64,000 nucleotides of DNA, from positions 1,674,001 through 1,738,000 of the forward strand of contig NZ_CP126958.1 in assembly GCF_002871915.2 (NCBI RefSeq). Reading direction: 5' to 3'. The translations under genes were made by a program, and so were the position numbers. Positions 56,282 to 64,000 of the stretch are shown here, one piece after another (the stretch's first letter is position 1; the number at the start of each line of letters is the position of its first letter). The notes beneath the pieces were generated by a model. It was not told the origin of the DNA and did no database searches. It was given only the letters and a program-made list of their open reading frames with translations. The stretch is from Aerococcus loyolae. Its GTDB lineage: Bacteria; Bacillota; Bacilli; Lactobacillales; Aerococcaceae.

Positions 56282-57766
56282 CTATGACTCATTCACTGGG
56301 TTCTTCTTCGCCCCCGCCTTGACCCGTTCATGGATGGCATGGATACTGTCCATCTTCAAGTCATAGAGTTCTTGTGACAGGTCGACTGGGTAAGCTTCTG
56401 GATTGAGGATCCGTTTGTATTCATCCCAGAGCGCTGCTAAGCTTTCTTCAGCATAGGACTTCACTTCTTCTAAAGCCGGCAAGTCATAGACCCGTTTTCC
56501 ATCTTGGTAGATGGTCTGTAGTAACGGACGGGCAGAAAAGTCTTCGACTGTCTTATTAATATAGGTATAGGTAGGGTGGAACATGTAGAGGGGTTGACTG
56601 GTATCGAGGACTTCATCTTCAACCGTCACATAGTCGCCCTCTGACTTACCATCCAGGTTATTAGTAATCCGCCAAATTTGTTTCTTCCCTGGGGTGGTTA
56701 CCTTCTCTGGCGAAGAGGAAAGCTTCATGGTTGGCACCAAGTCGCCCTTTTCGTCTTCAATGGCACAGAGCTTATAGACCCCACCTAAGGAAGCTTGGTC
56801 ATAGGCCGTAATTAACTTCGTCCCGACTCCCCAAGAATCGACCTTAGCCCCTTGCATTTTTAGGTTAAGGATGGTTTTTTCATCCAGGTCATTGGAAGCC
56901 ACGATAATGGCATCAGGATAGCCAGCTTCATCGAGCATCTTACGAACGCGTTTGGAGAGGTAGGTAATGTCCCCGCTATCGATACGGACACCGACAAAGT
57001 TGATCTTATCGCCCATTTCCCGGGCCACCCGAATGGCATTGGGGACACCAGAATTTAAGACGTCATAGGTATCCACTAAGAAAACGCAATTCTTGTGCGA
57101 CTCCGCATAATGTTTAAAGGCCTCATAATCAGACCGATAGGCTTGGACCATGGCATGGGCATGGGTCCCGGAAACGGGAACGCCAAGAATCTTCCCAGCC
57201 CGGACATTAGAAGTGGAGTCAAAACCGCCGATATAAGCGGCCCGTCCTCCCCAAATAGAAGCATCTAATTCATGGGCCCGGCGCGCTCCAAATTCAGCCA
57301 AGGCGTCATTGCCACACACAGTTCGAATCCGAGAAGCCTTAGTAGCAATCAGGGTTTGGAAGTTAATAATATTCAAAAGAGCCGTTTCAATAAGCTGACA
57401 GTCAGCCAAACTACCTTCAACTTGGAGCAGGGGCTCATTAGCAAAGCAGACTTCCCCTTCCACCATGGAACGGATAGTCCCGTTAAAGCGGAAATTGGCC
57501 AAATACTCCAAGAATTCTTCCGGATAATTTTGGGTTTCACGCAAGTAGGCAATATCACTTTCGCTAAAGGTTAAATTATCCAAGTATTGGGTCAAGTGCT
57601 CTAAACCAGCAAAAATGGCATAGCCATTTTCAAAAGGGTTGTTACGGAAATACATTTCAAAGACACAGCGTTGATCAGCATTTCCCGCTTCCCAATAGGT
57701 CTTCATCATATTAATTTCATAAAGGTCAGTGTGTAAGGCCAGACTATCATCTGGATAAGTTGTCAT
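56282..57766 (-). CDS. pncB: Nicotinate phosphoribosyltransferase
   Basis: The 494-residue enzyme starts MTTYPDDSLALHTDLYEINM. EFGARRAHELDASIWGGRAA, GVPVSGTHAHAMVQAYRSD and VRIDSGDITYLSK hold the catalytic and phosphate-binding residues. It makes nicotinate mononucleotide from nicotinate, pointing to NAD salvage rather than de novo synthesis. GTGGAGTG precedes the ATG. Confidence 0.96.
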   Translation of the reverse strand: MTTYPDDSLALHTDLYEINMMKTYWEAGNADQRCVFEMYFRNNPFENGYAIFAGLEHLTQYLDNLTFSESDIAYLRETQNYPEEFLEYLANFRFNGTIRSMVEGEVCFANEPLLQVEGSLADCQLIETALLNIINFQTLIATKASRIRTVCGNDALAEFGARRAHELDASIWGGRAAYIGGFDSTSNVRAGKILGVPVSGTHAHAMVQAYRSDYEAFKHYAESHKNCVFLVDTYDVLNSGVPNAIRVAREMGDKINFVGVRIDSGDITYLSKRVRKMLDEAGYPDAIIVASNDLDEKTILNLKMQGAKVDSWGVGTKLITAYDQASLGGVYKLCAIEDEKGDLVPTMKLSSSPEKVTTPGKKQIWRITNNLDGKSEGDYVTVEDEVLDTSQPLYMFHPTYTYINKTVEDFSARPLLQTIYQDGKRVYDLPALEEVKSYAEESLAALWDEYKRILNPEAYPVDLSQELYDLKMDSIHAIHERVKAGAKKNPVNES

Positions 57767-57939
57767 TTTCTTTCACTCCACATTCTCTTAAATTTGCTTC
57801 AACATAGCCTTATTTGAGTGTTTCTATTATACCATTTTACCAGCTAAAGCCATAGATTTATCCCCCATTGTAACATAAATAAGCTATCAGTAAGCGCTTT
57901 ATCTACAGACTTTAGTCATACCCGTCTGATCAAAACAAA

Positions 57940-57968
57940 AACAGGCCGGGACTTTCTCCCAGCCTGTT
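57940..57968 (-). terminator. Terminator downstream of the sugar transferase gene
   Basis: AACAGGCTGGGA-loop-TCCCGGCCTGTT then TTTGTTTTG on the minus strand. It lies 330 nt beyond the stop, after a block of hairpin repeats. Confidence 0.82.
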
Positions 57969-57999
57969 GAATGGATGACTATTTTTCTAGAAAGGTGTT

Positions 58000-58071
58000 C
58001 CAAGCCCGAACGAGTTACAGTTACAGTATCCGTAGCTTTATCGAACTTTGATGCACCTGTCGCACTCTTTA
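58000..58071. repeat. Degenerate remnant of a hairpin repeat
   Basis: GTGTTCCAAGCCCGAACGAG at the left and CACCTGTCGCACTCTTTAG at the right match end pieces of repeat C; the middle does not. Confidence 0.45.
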
Positions 58072-58302
58072 GTTGAGTTCGGACACCAGACTTGAAGTTG
58101 CTTCAGAAAATGCCAACGCACAGTCAGTTGAACTCGGAAGGGGTAGGGGATGTCCTTTCAGAAAAGTTGAACGATCAGCAAGCTGATCTTTTCATCTTTT
58201 CTTCCAAGGAATCTCCCTCCCTGATTCTTCCTCATATCCTTATAATTGCGCTTATGGTATTTTCCTCCAGCAATTCAAGTCTCTAGCGGCGTCCTCACAT
58301 CC
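58072..58302 (+). repeat. Hairpin repeat A with repeat B inserted in its loop
   Basis: A left half (58072-58123) ends CCAACGCACAG. Repeat B (58124-58246) runs from TCAGTTGAACTCGG to ATATCCTTATAATT. A resumes with CGCTTATGGTATTTTCC (58249) and ends GTCCTCACATCC. In the uninterrupted A at 41614 the tip is CGCACAGCTTCCCTGTGCTT. Its end touches the stop codon of the sugar transferase gene. Confidence 0.85.
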
Positions 58303-59699
58303 TACTCAACGAGTTCAATGCCCATTTTCTCGATGTCTTCGCGGCTTTCGGTGGGTAGGTTATCTTCGTCAATCCCACTGGAGGAGACTTTTTCGAAGAG
58401 GACTTTAATGGTTTGTAGGAGAATCTTCATATCCAATATCAAGGAATAGGTCTTGATGTAAATAAGGTCAAAGTTCAACTTACTATTAAAGTCAGAGGCA
58501 TATTTGCCATAGACTTGGGCATAACCGGTTAGGCCGGCTTTGACATTATGGCGCAAGTAATAGTGGGGGTTTTGTTTTTGAAACTGGTCCACAAAGAATG
58601 GCCGCTCTGGACGAGGACCAACTAAGGACATGTCCCCTTTTAAAATATTGATTAACTGAGGCAGTTCATCAATCCGAACGGCCCGGATAAACTTCCCTAC
58701 CGGGGTAATCCGCGAGTCATTCTTACGGGCAATCACTGGACCCGATTGGACCTCTGAATCCACCACCATGGAGCGGAACTTCAGGATATCAAATTCTTTA
58801 CCATTTTCAGTAATCCGTACTTGCCGGTAGAAAACCGGACCGCGAGAAGTTAACTTGATGGCAATCGCAGTGACCAGCATGATCGGTGAGGCAATAATGA
58901 GCAATAGTAGCGAGCAGATAATATCTAAGCCCCGCTTGATCAAGGCTTGGTCAGCAGGAATCCGAAAGTCCGAGGTTTCAATAATGGATTCGTCCTCAAA
59001 GCTCATGATATTCGGGTTCACCATGACCAGGTTCTCAAATTTGGAATTGAGGAAGAGCTTCTTCTCCTTCTGCATTAAGAGCCCGTAGATTTTTAATTTT
59101 TCTTTTTCTGGGATGGAGGAAGCCAGGTAAACAATATCAATATCGTCCAAGCGTTTACAGATATTATTATAAAAGTCCGACAAGACCACATGGGTGACTA
59201 AGTGGCGGGAACTCTTACTATTCTTAAAGTTATAAATGGCCGAAAAGACCTCGTCTTCGTAACCAATAATCATCACCCGCTTGGTCGAGGCATAACGGCG
59301 GTAAATACTAAAGACCAGACTCCTAAAGAAATATAAGAGGGTCACACTGACGAAAAAGTCAATCAATATCACCAAACGGGGAAAGGCAAACCAACGCCCG
59401 ATAAAGCTCAAGATCATGGTCATAGCCGCAATCAAGCCTTGGTCGATCAGAGTAATGAAAAATAAGTCCCCCCGGGTCTTGTTATAGAGCACATAGACCC
59501 CAGACAGGAGGTTGATCACTAAGAAAATCAGCATGATCCATGGAAAGACACTCTGGAAGGCCTCCCCATTTTCTAAGGGGATATAGCGACTTTGATAACG
59601 GATTAAAAAGGAAATAAGATAGGAAAGGAATAAAATCAGCGCCTCAGTTGCCCAAATGACAATGCGGTACCAATTGGTCCATTCTCCATTTTTTTGCAT
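58302..59699 (-). CDS. Undecaprenyl-phosphate sugar phosphotransferase (polysaccharide initiation)
   Basis: The 465-residue protein has about four N-terminal membrane segments, a central cofactor-like region (RVMIIGYEDEVFSAIYNF), a fifth segment (IICSLLLLIIASPIMLV) and the catalytic bacterial sugar transferase domain (FYRQVRITENGKEFDILKFR, VRIDELPQLINILKGDMSLV, KAGLTGYAQVYGKY). It moves a sugar-phosphate to undecaprenyl phosphate, the first step of capsule or exopolysaccharide. It stands alone here. AGGAGGCTG precedes the ATG. Confidence 0.92.
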   Translation of the reverse strand: MQKNGEWTNWYRIVIWATEALILFLSYLISFLIRYQSRYIPLENGEAFQSVFPWIMLIFLVINLLSGVYVLYNKTRGDLFFITLIDQGLIAAMTMILSFIGRWFAFPRLVILIDFFVSVTLLYFFRSLVFSIYRRYASTKRVMIIGYEDEVFSAIYNFKNSKSSRHLVTHVVLSDFYNNICKRLDDIDIVYLASSIPEKEKLKIYGLLMQKEKKLFLNSKFENLVMVNPNIMSFEDESIIETSDFRIPADQALIKRGLDIICSLLLLIIASPIMLVTAIAIKLTSRGPVFYRQVRITENGKEFDILKFRSMVVDSEVQSGPVIARKNDSRITPVGKFIRAVRIDELPQLINILKGDMSLVGPRPERPFFVDQFQKQNPHYYLRHNVKAGLTGYAQVYGKYASDFNSKLNFDLIYIKTYSLILDMKILLQTIKVLFEKVSSSGIDEDNLPTESREDIEKMGIELVE

Positions 59700-59823
59700 G
59701 GCTTACAGCCTCCTATTGGTAAACGTGCGCCAAAAGTGATCAGCACCCCCAGTCTCCTCTGTATGAAGTAGGGACCAGGGCGAACTTTTTAACACGTTTT
59801 TTATTTTTAATTGCAATTTAAAA

Positions 59824-59851
59824 GAGGCCAGGACTTTTGTCCCAGCCCCTC
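59824..59851 (-). terminator. Terminator after the coiled-coil protein gene
   Basis: GAGGGGCTGGGAC-AAAA-GTCCTGGCCTC followed by TTTTAAATT on the minus strand. Confidence 0.82.
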
Positions 59852-59921
59852 CTTCATAAGGCCTATTTTAGCACAAAAGCAGGCAATGAAAATAGCTGCC
59901 CTGTTAAGATTCATTTAAATC

Positions 59922-61214
59922 TTACTGACCACTAGCCGCTCCATTCTCAGCAGCTGGTGGCTGCGTACTTTCAACGACTTTACTTTCGCTTGGCGTAGTC
60001 GGTTGCACATCCCCAGTTGGTGCCGGCTTCGACTCGACACTTGGTTGAGGCGATGGATTCTCTGGTGGGGTCGTTGGTTGACTCGTTGAAGGCGCGCTGC
60101 CTTGACTATTTTCTGAACTGGCTTGGTTCCCTTGGCTAGCTTCTTGTGGCTTGTCAGCTTGAGAAGCCTGGCTAGCCTGGCTGCTTTGTGAGGCTGGTTG
60201 ACTTGACGATTGAGCCTTAGAAGAGGATTCTTGAACCTGAGATTGAGATTGGGATTGAGATTGAGTATTATCAGGCTTCTCTGCTTTGGCTTGTTCCACT
60301 GGCTTAGCCGGACGATTTTGCCGGACTTGTTGCTCATGTTGGGCATTGGCTTGGTCAGCTGCTTGGCGCAAGCGTTGGGTTTCTGTTTGGAGGTTTTTAT
60401 TCTCTTCGTCGACCCGAGCCTCTTCTTTCTTGGCTTCCGCTTCAATTTTCTTCTTCTCTTCGGGCGTTGCCTTGGCTTCATTGGCTGCTTGCAGCTTGCG
60501 GTTGCGGATTATATCAACCACTTCTTTATGAGCCTTGCCTAAGCGCTCTAATAATTCTGCCTTCAGATAAGGATTTTCTTCTTTTTCAATTTTTTCCTTC
60601 ATGTCATCAATGGCTTGGTCTAATTGGTCATAGGTCAAGCTGGCATTGTCTTTAAGTTTTTGAATGTCTTCCTCAAATGCCTTAAAGCGTTGCCCTTGTT
60701 GGTCGGCTTGGTCAACCAGGCCATTGAGCGCTTGGTAGAACTCGTCGCCATCACTTGGCCAGTGCTTTTGTTGGTCTTCCTTAAACTGATTCAGGTCATC
60801 CTCTTTAAGGTTCTTATTGATGAGGACATATTTTTGTACCGTCGCCCCATTCAGTGCGGGCTTATCCTTGATGCGTTCAAAGAGATTATTAACCCCTTCT
60901 TGAGCTTTAAAGCGTGCTTCCACTTGGTCCAACTGATTATTAAGCTCCTTACGGGCACCTGAATAGCGATTTAAGCCCTCAACTTGGCTTCTCACGGCTT
61001 CAATTTCAGTTTTGGCGATATTTTCTTTTAGGAAAGTTTTATGGTCATCATAGTAGAGGGCACTGACTGCCTTTTCAGCGGCTTCCACACTCCCATCACT
61101 TTTTTCCTGCTTGATGTCTTGGTTCTGCATGACCGCGTAAACACCGCCACCCAAGACGACCACAACGGAAAGTAAGGCCACAATGACTGCTTTCCAATTC
61201 AGTCCTTTCTTCAT
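59922..61214 (-). CDS. Membrane-anchored coiled-coil protein with Ser/Gln/Pro-rich tail
   Basis: The 430-residue protein starts MKKGLNWKAVIVALLSVVVV and continues LGGGVYAVMQ: one signal-anchor, then an extracellular part. Residues 40-250 are helical and charged, 250-300 form a strong coiled coil (EEKKKIEAEAKKEEARVDEE), and 310-430 are low complexity (SQSQSQSQ, SSQASQASQ, Pro/Thr-rich), like wall-spanning linkers. It has no LPXTG. It could be a cell-division or wall protein similar in layout to MapZ, but I have no motif to prove it. Confidence 0.75.
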   Translation of the reverse strand: MKKGLNWKAVIVALLSVVVVLGGGVYAVMQNQDIKQEKSDGSVEAAEKAVSALYYDDHKTFLKENIAKTEIEAVRSQVEGLNRYSGARKELNNQLDQVEARFKAQEGVNNLFERIKDKPALNGATVQKYVLINKNLKEDDLNQFKEDQQKHWPSDGDEFYQALNGLVDQADQQGQRFKAFEEDIQKLKDNASLTYDQLDQAIDDMKEKIEKEENPYLKAELLERLGKAHKEVVDIIRNRKLQAANEAKATPEEKKKIEAEAKKEEARVDEENKNLQTETQRLRQAADQANAQHEQQVRQNRPAKPVEQAKAEKPDNTQSQSQSQSQVQESSSKAQSSSQPASQSSQASQASQADKPQEASQGNQASSENSQGSAPSTSQPTTPPENPSPQPSVESKPAPTGDVQPTTPSESKVVESTQPPAAENGAASGQ

Positions 61215-61378
61215 ATTTCTTCGCTCCTCATTACTTAATTTATTGAGATCAAAGTCTCAGTTTTACTTAATAAATTTTACCATTCATTAGACATTTAGTC
61301 TTCATTCTACTATTTATTTCCCATAAATGCAGCCTTTTTAAGGATTTTTTATGAAAAAGCACCTGATCACAAGAAAAA

Positions 61379-61400
61379 AGCATCCTCAGAGGAGAATGCT
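61379..61400 (-). terminator. Terminator after the NCS2 permease
   Basis: AGCATTCTC-CTCT-GAGGATGCT followed by TTTTTTC on the minus strand. Confidence 0.82.
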
Positions 61401-61419
61401 TTAACTGATTTCATAATGA

Positions 61420-62742
61420 TTAGTCTTCCGGTAAGACCTTGTTTAAGACCATGGCCACAATGCTAGCCACTGAAATCGGTGAACCGAAGAAGTATTGGAG
61501 GACAGGCGGTAGGGTCAAGAGAAAGTCACTCGGCATGTATTGGATTAAAACCACTGTCCCGACCGATAAGGCAATGAGGAAAGTTTCCTTTTGCTTGATT
61601 TCCACGCTTTGCAGGCTTTGTAGGCCAGCGAGGAAGATCGTTCCGCAGATGACCAAAAAGACTCCGCCAATAATGGCTCCTGGGATCACTGAAATCAAGG
61701 CAGATAATTTTCCGGACAGGCCAAAGAGGACAAAGAGCCCACCAGCATAGTAGAAGACAGGGAGGCTGGCCACCCGGGTAAGTGAAATAATCCCGGCATT
61801 AGAAGAAAATCCTGTTACCGGGCTGGTTCCCAGTAAACTAGTCAAGAGACAACCTAGGGCTTCTCCCACCACCCCTTTATTAATCCGGTCCTTGGTTAAT
61901 GGGGTTTCTGAAGCATTGGATAGAGCAATCCAAGCCCCAGTCGATTCGGACAAGAGCAGTAAATAGATCACTAGCATAGTTAGCACTGATGGCAGGTCAA
62001 ATTGGAAAGAAAAATCCTTAAACATCAGCATTGGCAAACTAAACCATGGCGCGTTCGCTACCGGACTGAGGTCTAAAACTCCCATAAACTGGGCCAATAA
62101 GCAACCAATCAAAAAGGTAATCAATATGGAGCCAATCCGGCACACTTTCCCTACTAAACCGGTCAGACGGTTCCCCAAGAGCGTAGCAGTCACCATACTA
62201 ATCATGGCTACCACACCGAGGACTACATTTTGGCCGACGCTGGCTTGAGGGGCGGTGTAGATGTTATTCACAGCCGCTGGCATTAGAGACAGACCAATAC
62301 AGAGCAAGAGGACCGCGCCCACAATTTGAGGGATGAAGTAATCGACAAACTTATCCATCAAACCAGAAAAGCCCAGTAAGAGTAAGGCCAAGGCCCCCAC
62401 TAGAGCGGCTGACATGGCTACGCCCCAACCGGCAATGCCACCGCCATTAGCTATGGCGATCCCACTAATGGCCGCAATCGGAATAAAGGAAGCCCCTTGC
62501 GCCACTGGCAGGTGCATGAGCTTGGTTTGGATAATCATGGCTAGACCACAGGCGATAAAGGTTGATTGAATCACTGCTGAAGTTTGACCGGTACTCAGGC
62601 CGACAATCCCAGCGATAATCATGGGGCCAATATAAACATTCATGGACAGGCCATGCTGTAAACCCAGGGTCAACGCTTCAGAAACCGGAATGTGATCATC
62701 GATACCGGCTTCTAAGTGTGAGTTGCGAGACGTGCTTGTCAT
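61420..62742 (-). CDS. NCS2-family nucleobase permease (uracil/xanthine type)
   Basis: The 440-residue transporter has about 13 hydrophobic segments and the NCS2 signature SNAGIISLTRVAS (PVTGFSSNAGII). LLLSESTGAWIALSNASE carries the conserved Glu of the substrate site. It resembles bacterial xanthine and uracil permeases but the base transported cannot be told from the sequence. No purine riboswitch is evident in the short leader. GAAAGGAAAC precedes the ATG. Confidence 0.88.
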   Translation of the reverse strand: MTSTSRNSHLEAGIDDHIPVSEALTLGLQHGLSMNVYIGPMIIAGIVGLSTGQTSAVIQSTFIACGLAMIIQTKLMHLPVAQGASFIPIAAISGIAIANGGGIAGWGVAMSAALVGALALLLLGFSGLMDKFVDYFIPQIVGAVLLLCIGLSLMPAAVNNIYTAPQASVGQNVVLGVVAMISMVTATLLGNRLTGLVGKVCRIGSILITFLIGCLLAQFMGVLDLSPVANAPWFSLPMLMFKDFSFQFDLPSVLTMLVIYLLLLSESTGAWIALSNASETPLTKDRINKGVVGEALGCLLTSLLGTSPVTGFSSNAGIISLTRVASLPVFYYAGGLFVLFGLSGKLSALISVIPGAIIGGVFLVICGTIFLAGLQSLQSVEIKQKETFLIALSVGTVVLIQYMPSDFLLTLPPVLQYFFGSPISVASIVAMVLNKVLPED

Positions 62743-62808
62743 AAGTAGAGTTTCCTTTCATAAACACGAACATTACTAAATCATACATTCCTATTATACG
62801 GAATCCTT

Positions 62809-63540
62809 TTATCTTTTCAAGTCGTTTCGCGAATTATTTTCCATTATTTTTACAATTTGTTCGTTTTCTACTCTCGTTAAGGGGCGAAAATGACCAGTTT
62901 TCAGGTTAGAATCCAGTTGGAGTGGCCCTAGAGACAGACGTTTTAAGTGGGTAACCTTGAGCCCATTGGCGAGAAACATCTTCTTAACCTGGTGGCGCAT
63001 CCCTTGGTCAATGGTTAAGATCGCCTGACCTGGGCCAGTAATATCTAGTTGGGCAGGCCGGCAAGTGGTCCCATCAGCAAAAGTCACCCCAGCCTGAAAT
63101 TTTCCCACCAGGTCAGCTTCGAGGTCGCCATTGACACTCACTTGGTAGGTCTTAGCGATATGGAAGCGGGCATGTTCCAGAAAGTAATGAAGCTGGCCGT
63201 TATCCGTTAGTAAGAGAAGGCCCTCCACGTCCCGGTCCAGTCTGCCCACAATACTAGTCCCCTGGTACATTTTGGGTAGGTTGTCGTAAGGCGTGGGCCA
63301 GTGGGGGTCTTTTTTGGCGGACACTTGGCCAGCGGGCTTGTTATAGATGATGTAATGATGGCCTAAGCCCTGTCCAATCCGTTCCCCCCGGTAAAAAATC
63401 GCCATCAAATCAGGGTCAAGGGCCTGGTTAACATCGATTAGGGGCTGCCCCTTATAGCTGACTTCCCCCTCATGGATAAGCCGCTTGGCCTTGGTGGCGG
63501 ATAAGTGACATACTTTTTGCACAAGATCCAATAAACGCAT
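62809..63540 (-). CDS. rsuA: 16S rRNA pseudouridine synthase, RsuA family
   Basis: The 243-residue enzyme has an N-terminal S4 domain (DLVQKVCHLSATKAKRLIHE) and the catalytic GRLDRDVEGLLLLT motif with the Asp nucleophile, then IDQGMRHQVKKMF and LSLGPL. It would make pseudouridine 516 in 16S rRNA. The motif has DVEG where many members have DTEG/DTSG. AAAAGGAG precedes the ATG. Confidence 0.9.
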   Translation of the reverse strand: MRLLDLVQKVCHLSATKAKRLIHEGEVSYKGQPLIDVNQALDPDLMAIFYRGERIGQGLGHHYIIYNKPAGQVSAKKDPHWPTPYDNLPKMYQGTSIVGRLDRDVEGLLLLTDNGQLHYFLEHARFHIAKTYQVSVNGDLEADLVGKFQAGVTFADGTTCRPAQLDITGPGQAILTIDQGMRHQVKKMFLANGLKVTHLKRLSLGPLQLDSNLKTGHFRPLTRVENEQIVKIMENNSRNDLKR

Positions 63541-63558
63541 AAAAAACTCCTTTTAAAA

Positions 63559-63601
63559 AACGTCCCTTCCTACTAAGAGAAAAAGTAAGAAGCGGGACGT
63601 T
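63559..63601 (-). terminator. Terminator after the ECF-type transporter gene
   Basis: AACGTCCC..GGGACGTT with inner TACT/AGTA pairing, followed by TTTTTTAAAA on the minus strand. Confidence 0.82.
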
Positions 63602-63629
63602 CGCTCAATGGGATTCAAAATAAAAAAAA

Positions 63630-64000
63630 CTATTTTTTCACCCGGTCAAAAACACTGCCGATAATAGGAACCAGGATGGCCGCAGCAATAATTTCAAAAA
63701 TAAAATTAAGTCCTAAGGCCCCCACAAAGGTACCTAAAACCGCCGTTTCCGGGATATTCAAGGCCTTGGCATAAGCTTCAGCACTAAAGAGAGCAGTCAT
63801 CACAATCACCAGCGAAGTATTGGTAATGGTTCCTAGGGCTCCCACAATAATCCGGCTGATTTCAGGACGTAGCCATTTTGTTAAGAAAGTCGCTGCCCAG
63901 CCTGACAAGAAACCGACACAGACCCGCGGGAGAACAGATACCAAAGGATTTAAAAAGATTGGCGAGAGGATGGTGGGCTGGATCATATTATGGAAGAGGG
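63630..64000 (-). CDS. ECF transporter S component-like membrane protein, C-terminal part (start outside the window)
   Basis: The frame is open to the window edge (LFHNMIQPTILSPIFLNPLV), so the ATG at 63986 is internal. At least 120 residues with four hydrophobic segments: VSVLPRVCVGFLSGWAATFL, IIVGALGTITNTSLVIVMTA and GLNFIFEIIAAAILVPIIG. The GTITNTxLV layout is typical of vitamin-binding S components. The vitamin is unknown and the energising module is not visible. Confidence 0.72.
   Translation of the reverse strand, partial: LFHNMIQPTILSPIFLNPLVSVLPRVCVGFLSGWAATFLTKWLRPEISRIIVGALGTITNTSLVIVMTALFSAEAYAKALNIPETAVLGTFVGALGLNFIFEIIAAAILVPIIGSVFDRVKK

Noticed and set aside
59915..60481. A 188-codon Lys/Arg-rich minus-strand frame
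   Set aside because: It is an alternate frame of the low-complexity coiled-coil protein gene at 59922-61214, without a start signal.

Overview
The window is a chromosomal segment of a low-GC Gram-positive coccus of the order Lactobacillales, most like Aerococcus. This is inferred from gene content and order only, because no database could be searched. Supporting points are ctsR-clpC without mcsAB, the dnaX-ebfC-recR and cysS-mrnC-rlmB-yacP-sigH-rpmG-secE-nusG-rplK-rplA orders, a class II (B12-dependent) ribonucleotide reductase, a YSIRK/LPQTG surface protein and the paired DUF711/ACT-domain proteins. Almost all genes lie on the minus strand; only a prepilin peptidase and msrA read rightwards.

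Layout. 1-9.4 kb: recR (cut by the edge), ebfC, dnaX, the small SRP RNA, tadA, a ketopantoate-reductase-type enzyme, a small membrane protein, clpC, ctsR and a CDF cation transporter. 9.4-13.4 kb: an ABC ATPase/permease pair, a small phage-type HTH protein, a structured non-coding stretch and seven tRNA genes. 13.4-15.2 kb: prepilin peptidase and PduO-type cobalamin adenosyltransferase. 15.2-22.1 kb: an island-like stretch with a tRNA fragment, a dead tyrosine integrase and a 1508-residue repeat-rich LPQTG surface protein lying between two GC-rich inverted repeats. 22.1-33.4 kb: nrdJ with a pair of NrdR-type boxes, rpoC and rpoB. 33.4-46.5 kb: msrA, glpQ, DUF711/ACT pair, a betaine-type ABC transporter, a methyltransferase, and a ketodeoxygluconate-type permease/kinase pair with its LacI regulator, separated by an IS30-family element. 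46.5-54.9 kb: rplL, rplJ, rplA, rplK, nusG, secE, rpmG, a SigH-like sigma factor, yacP, rlmB, mrnC and cysS. 54.9-64 kb: nadE and pncB (NAD salvage), a polysaccharide-initiating sugar transferase, a membrane-anchored coiled-coil protein, an NCS2 permease, an RsuA-type pseudouridine synthase and the start-less end of an ECF-type transporter component.

The transcription and translation genes show layered control. rpoBC, rplJL and nusG each have a near-consensus promoter and a leader with a candidate intrinsic terminator. NrdJ needs adenosylcobalamin, which the nearby PduO enzyme could make; no B12 synthesis genes are present here.

The most unusual structure is a set of long-hairpin intergenic repeats (called A, B, C and D below). 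They sit just after stop codons. In two places one hairpin is inserted in the loop of another, once A inside B and once B inside A. One chimeric piece lies between rpoB and rpoC.
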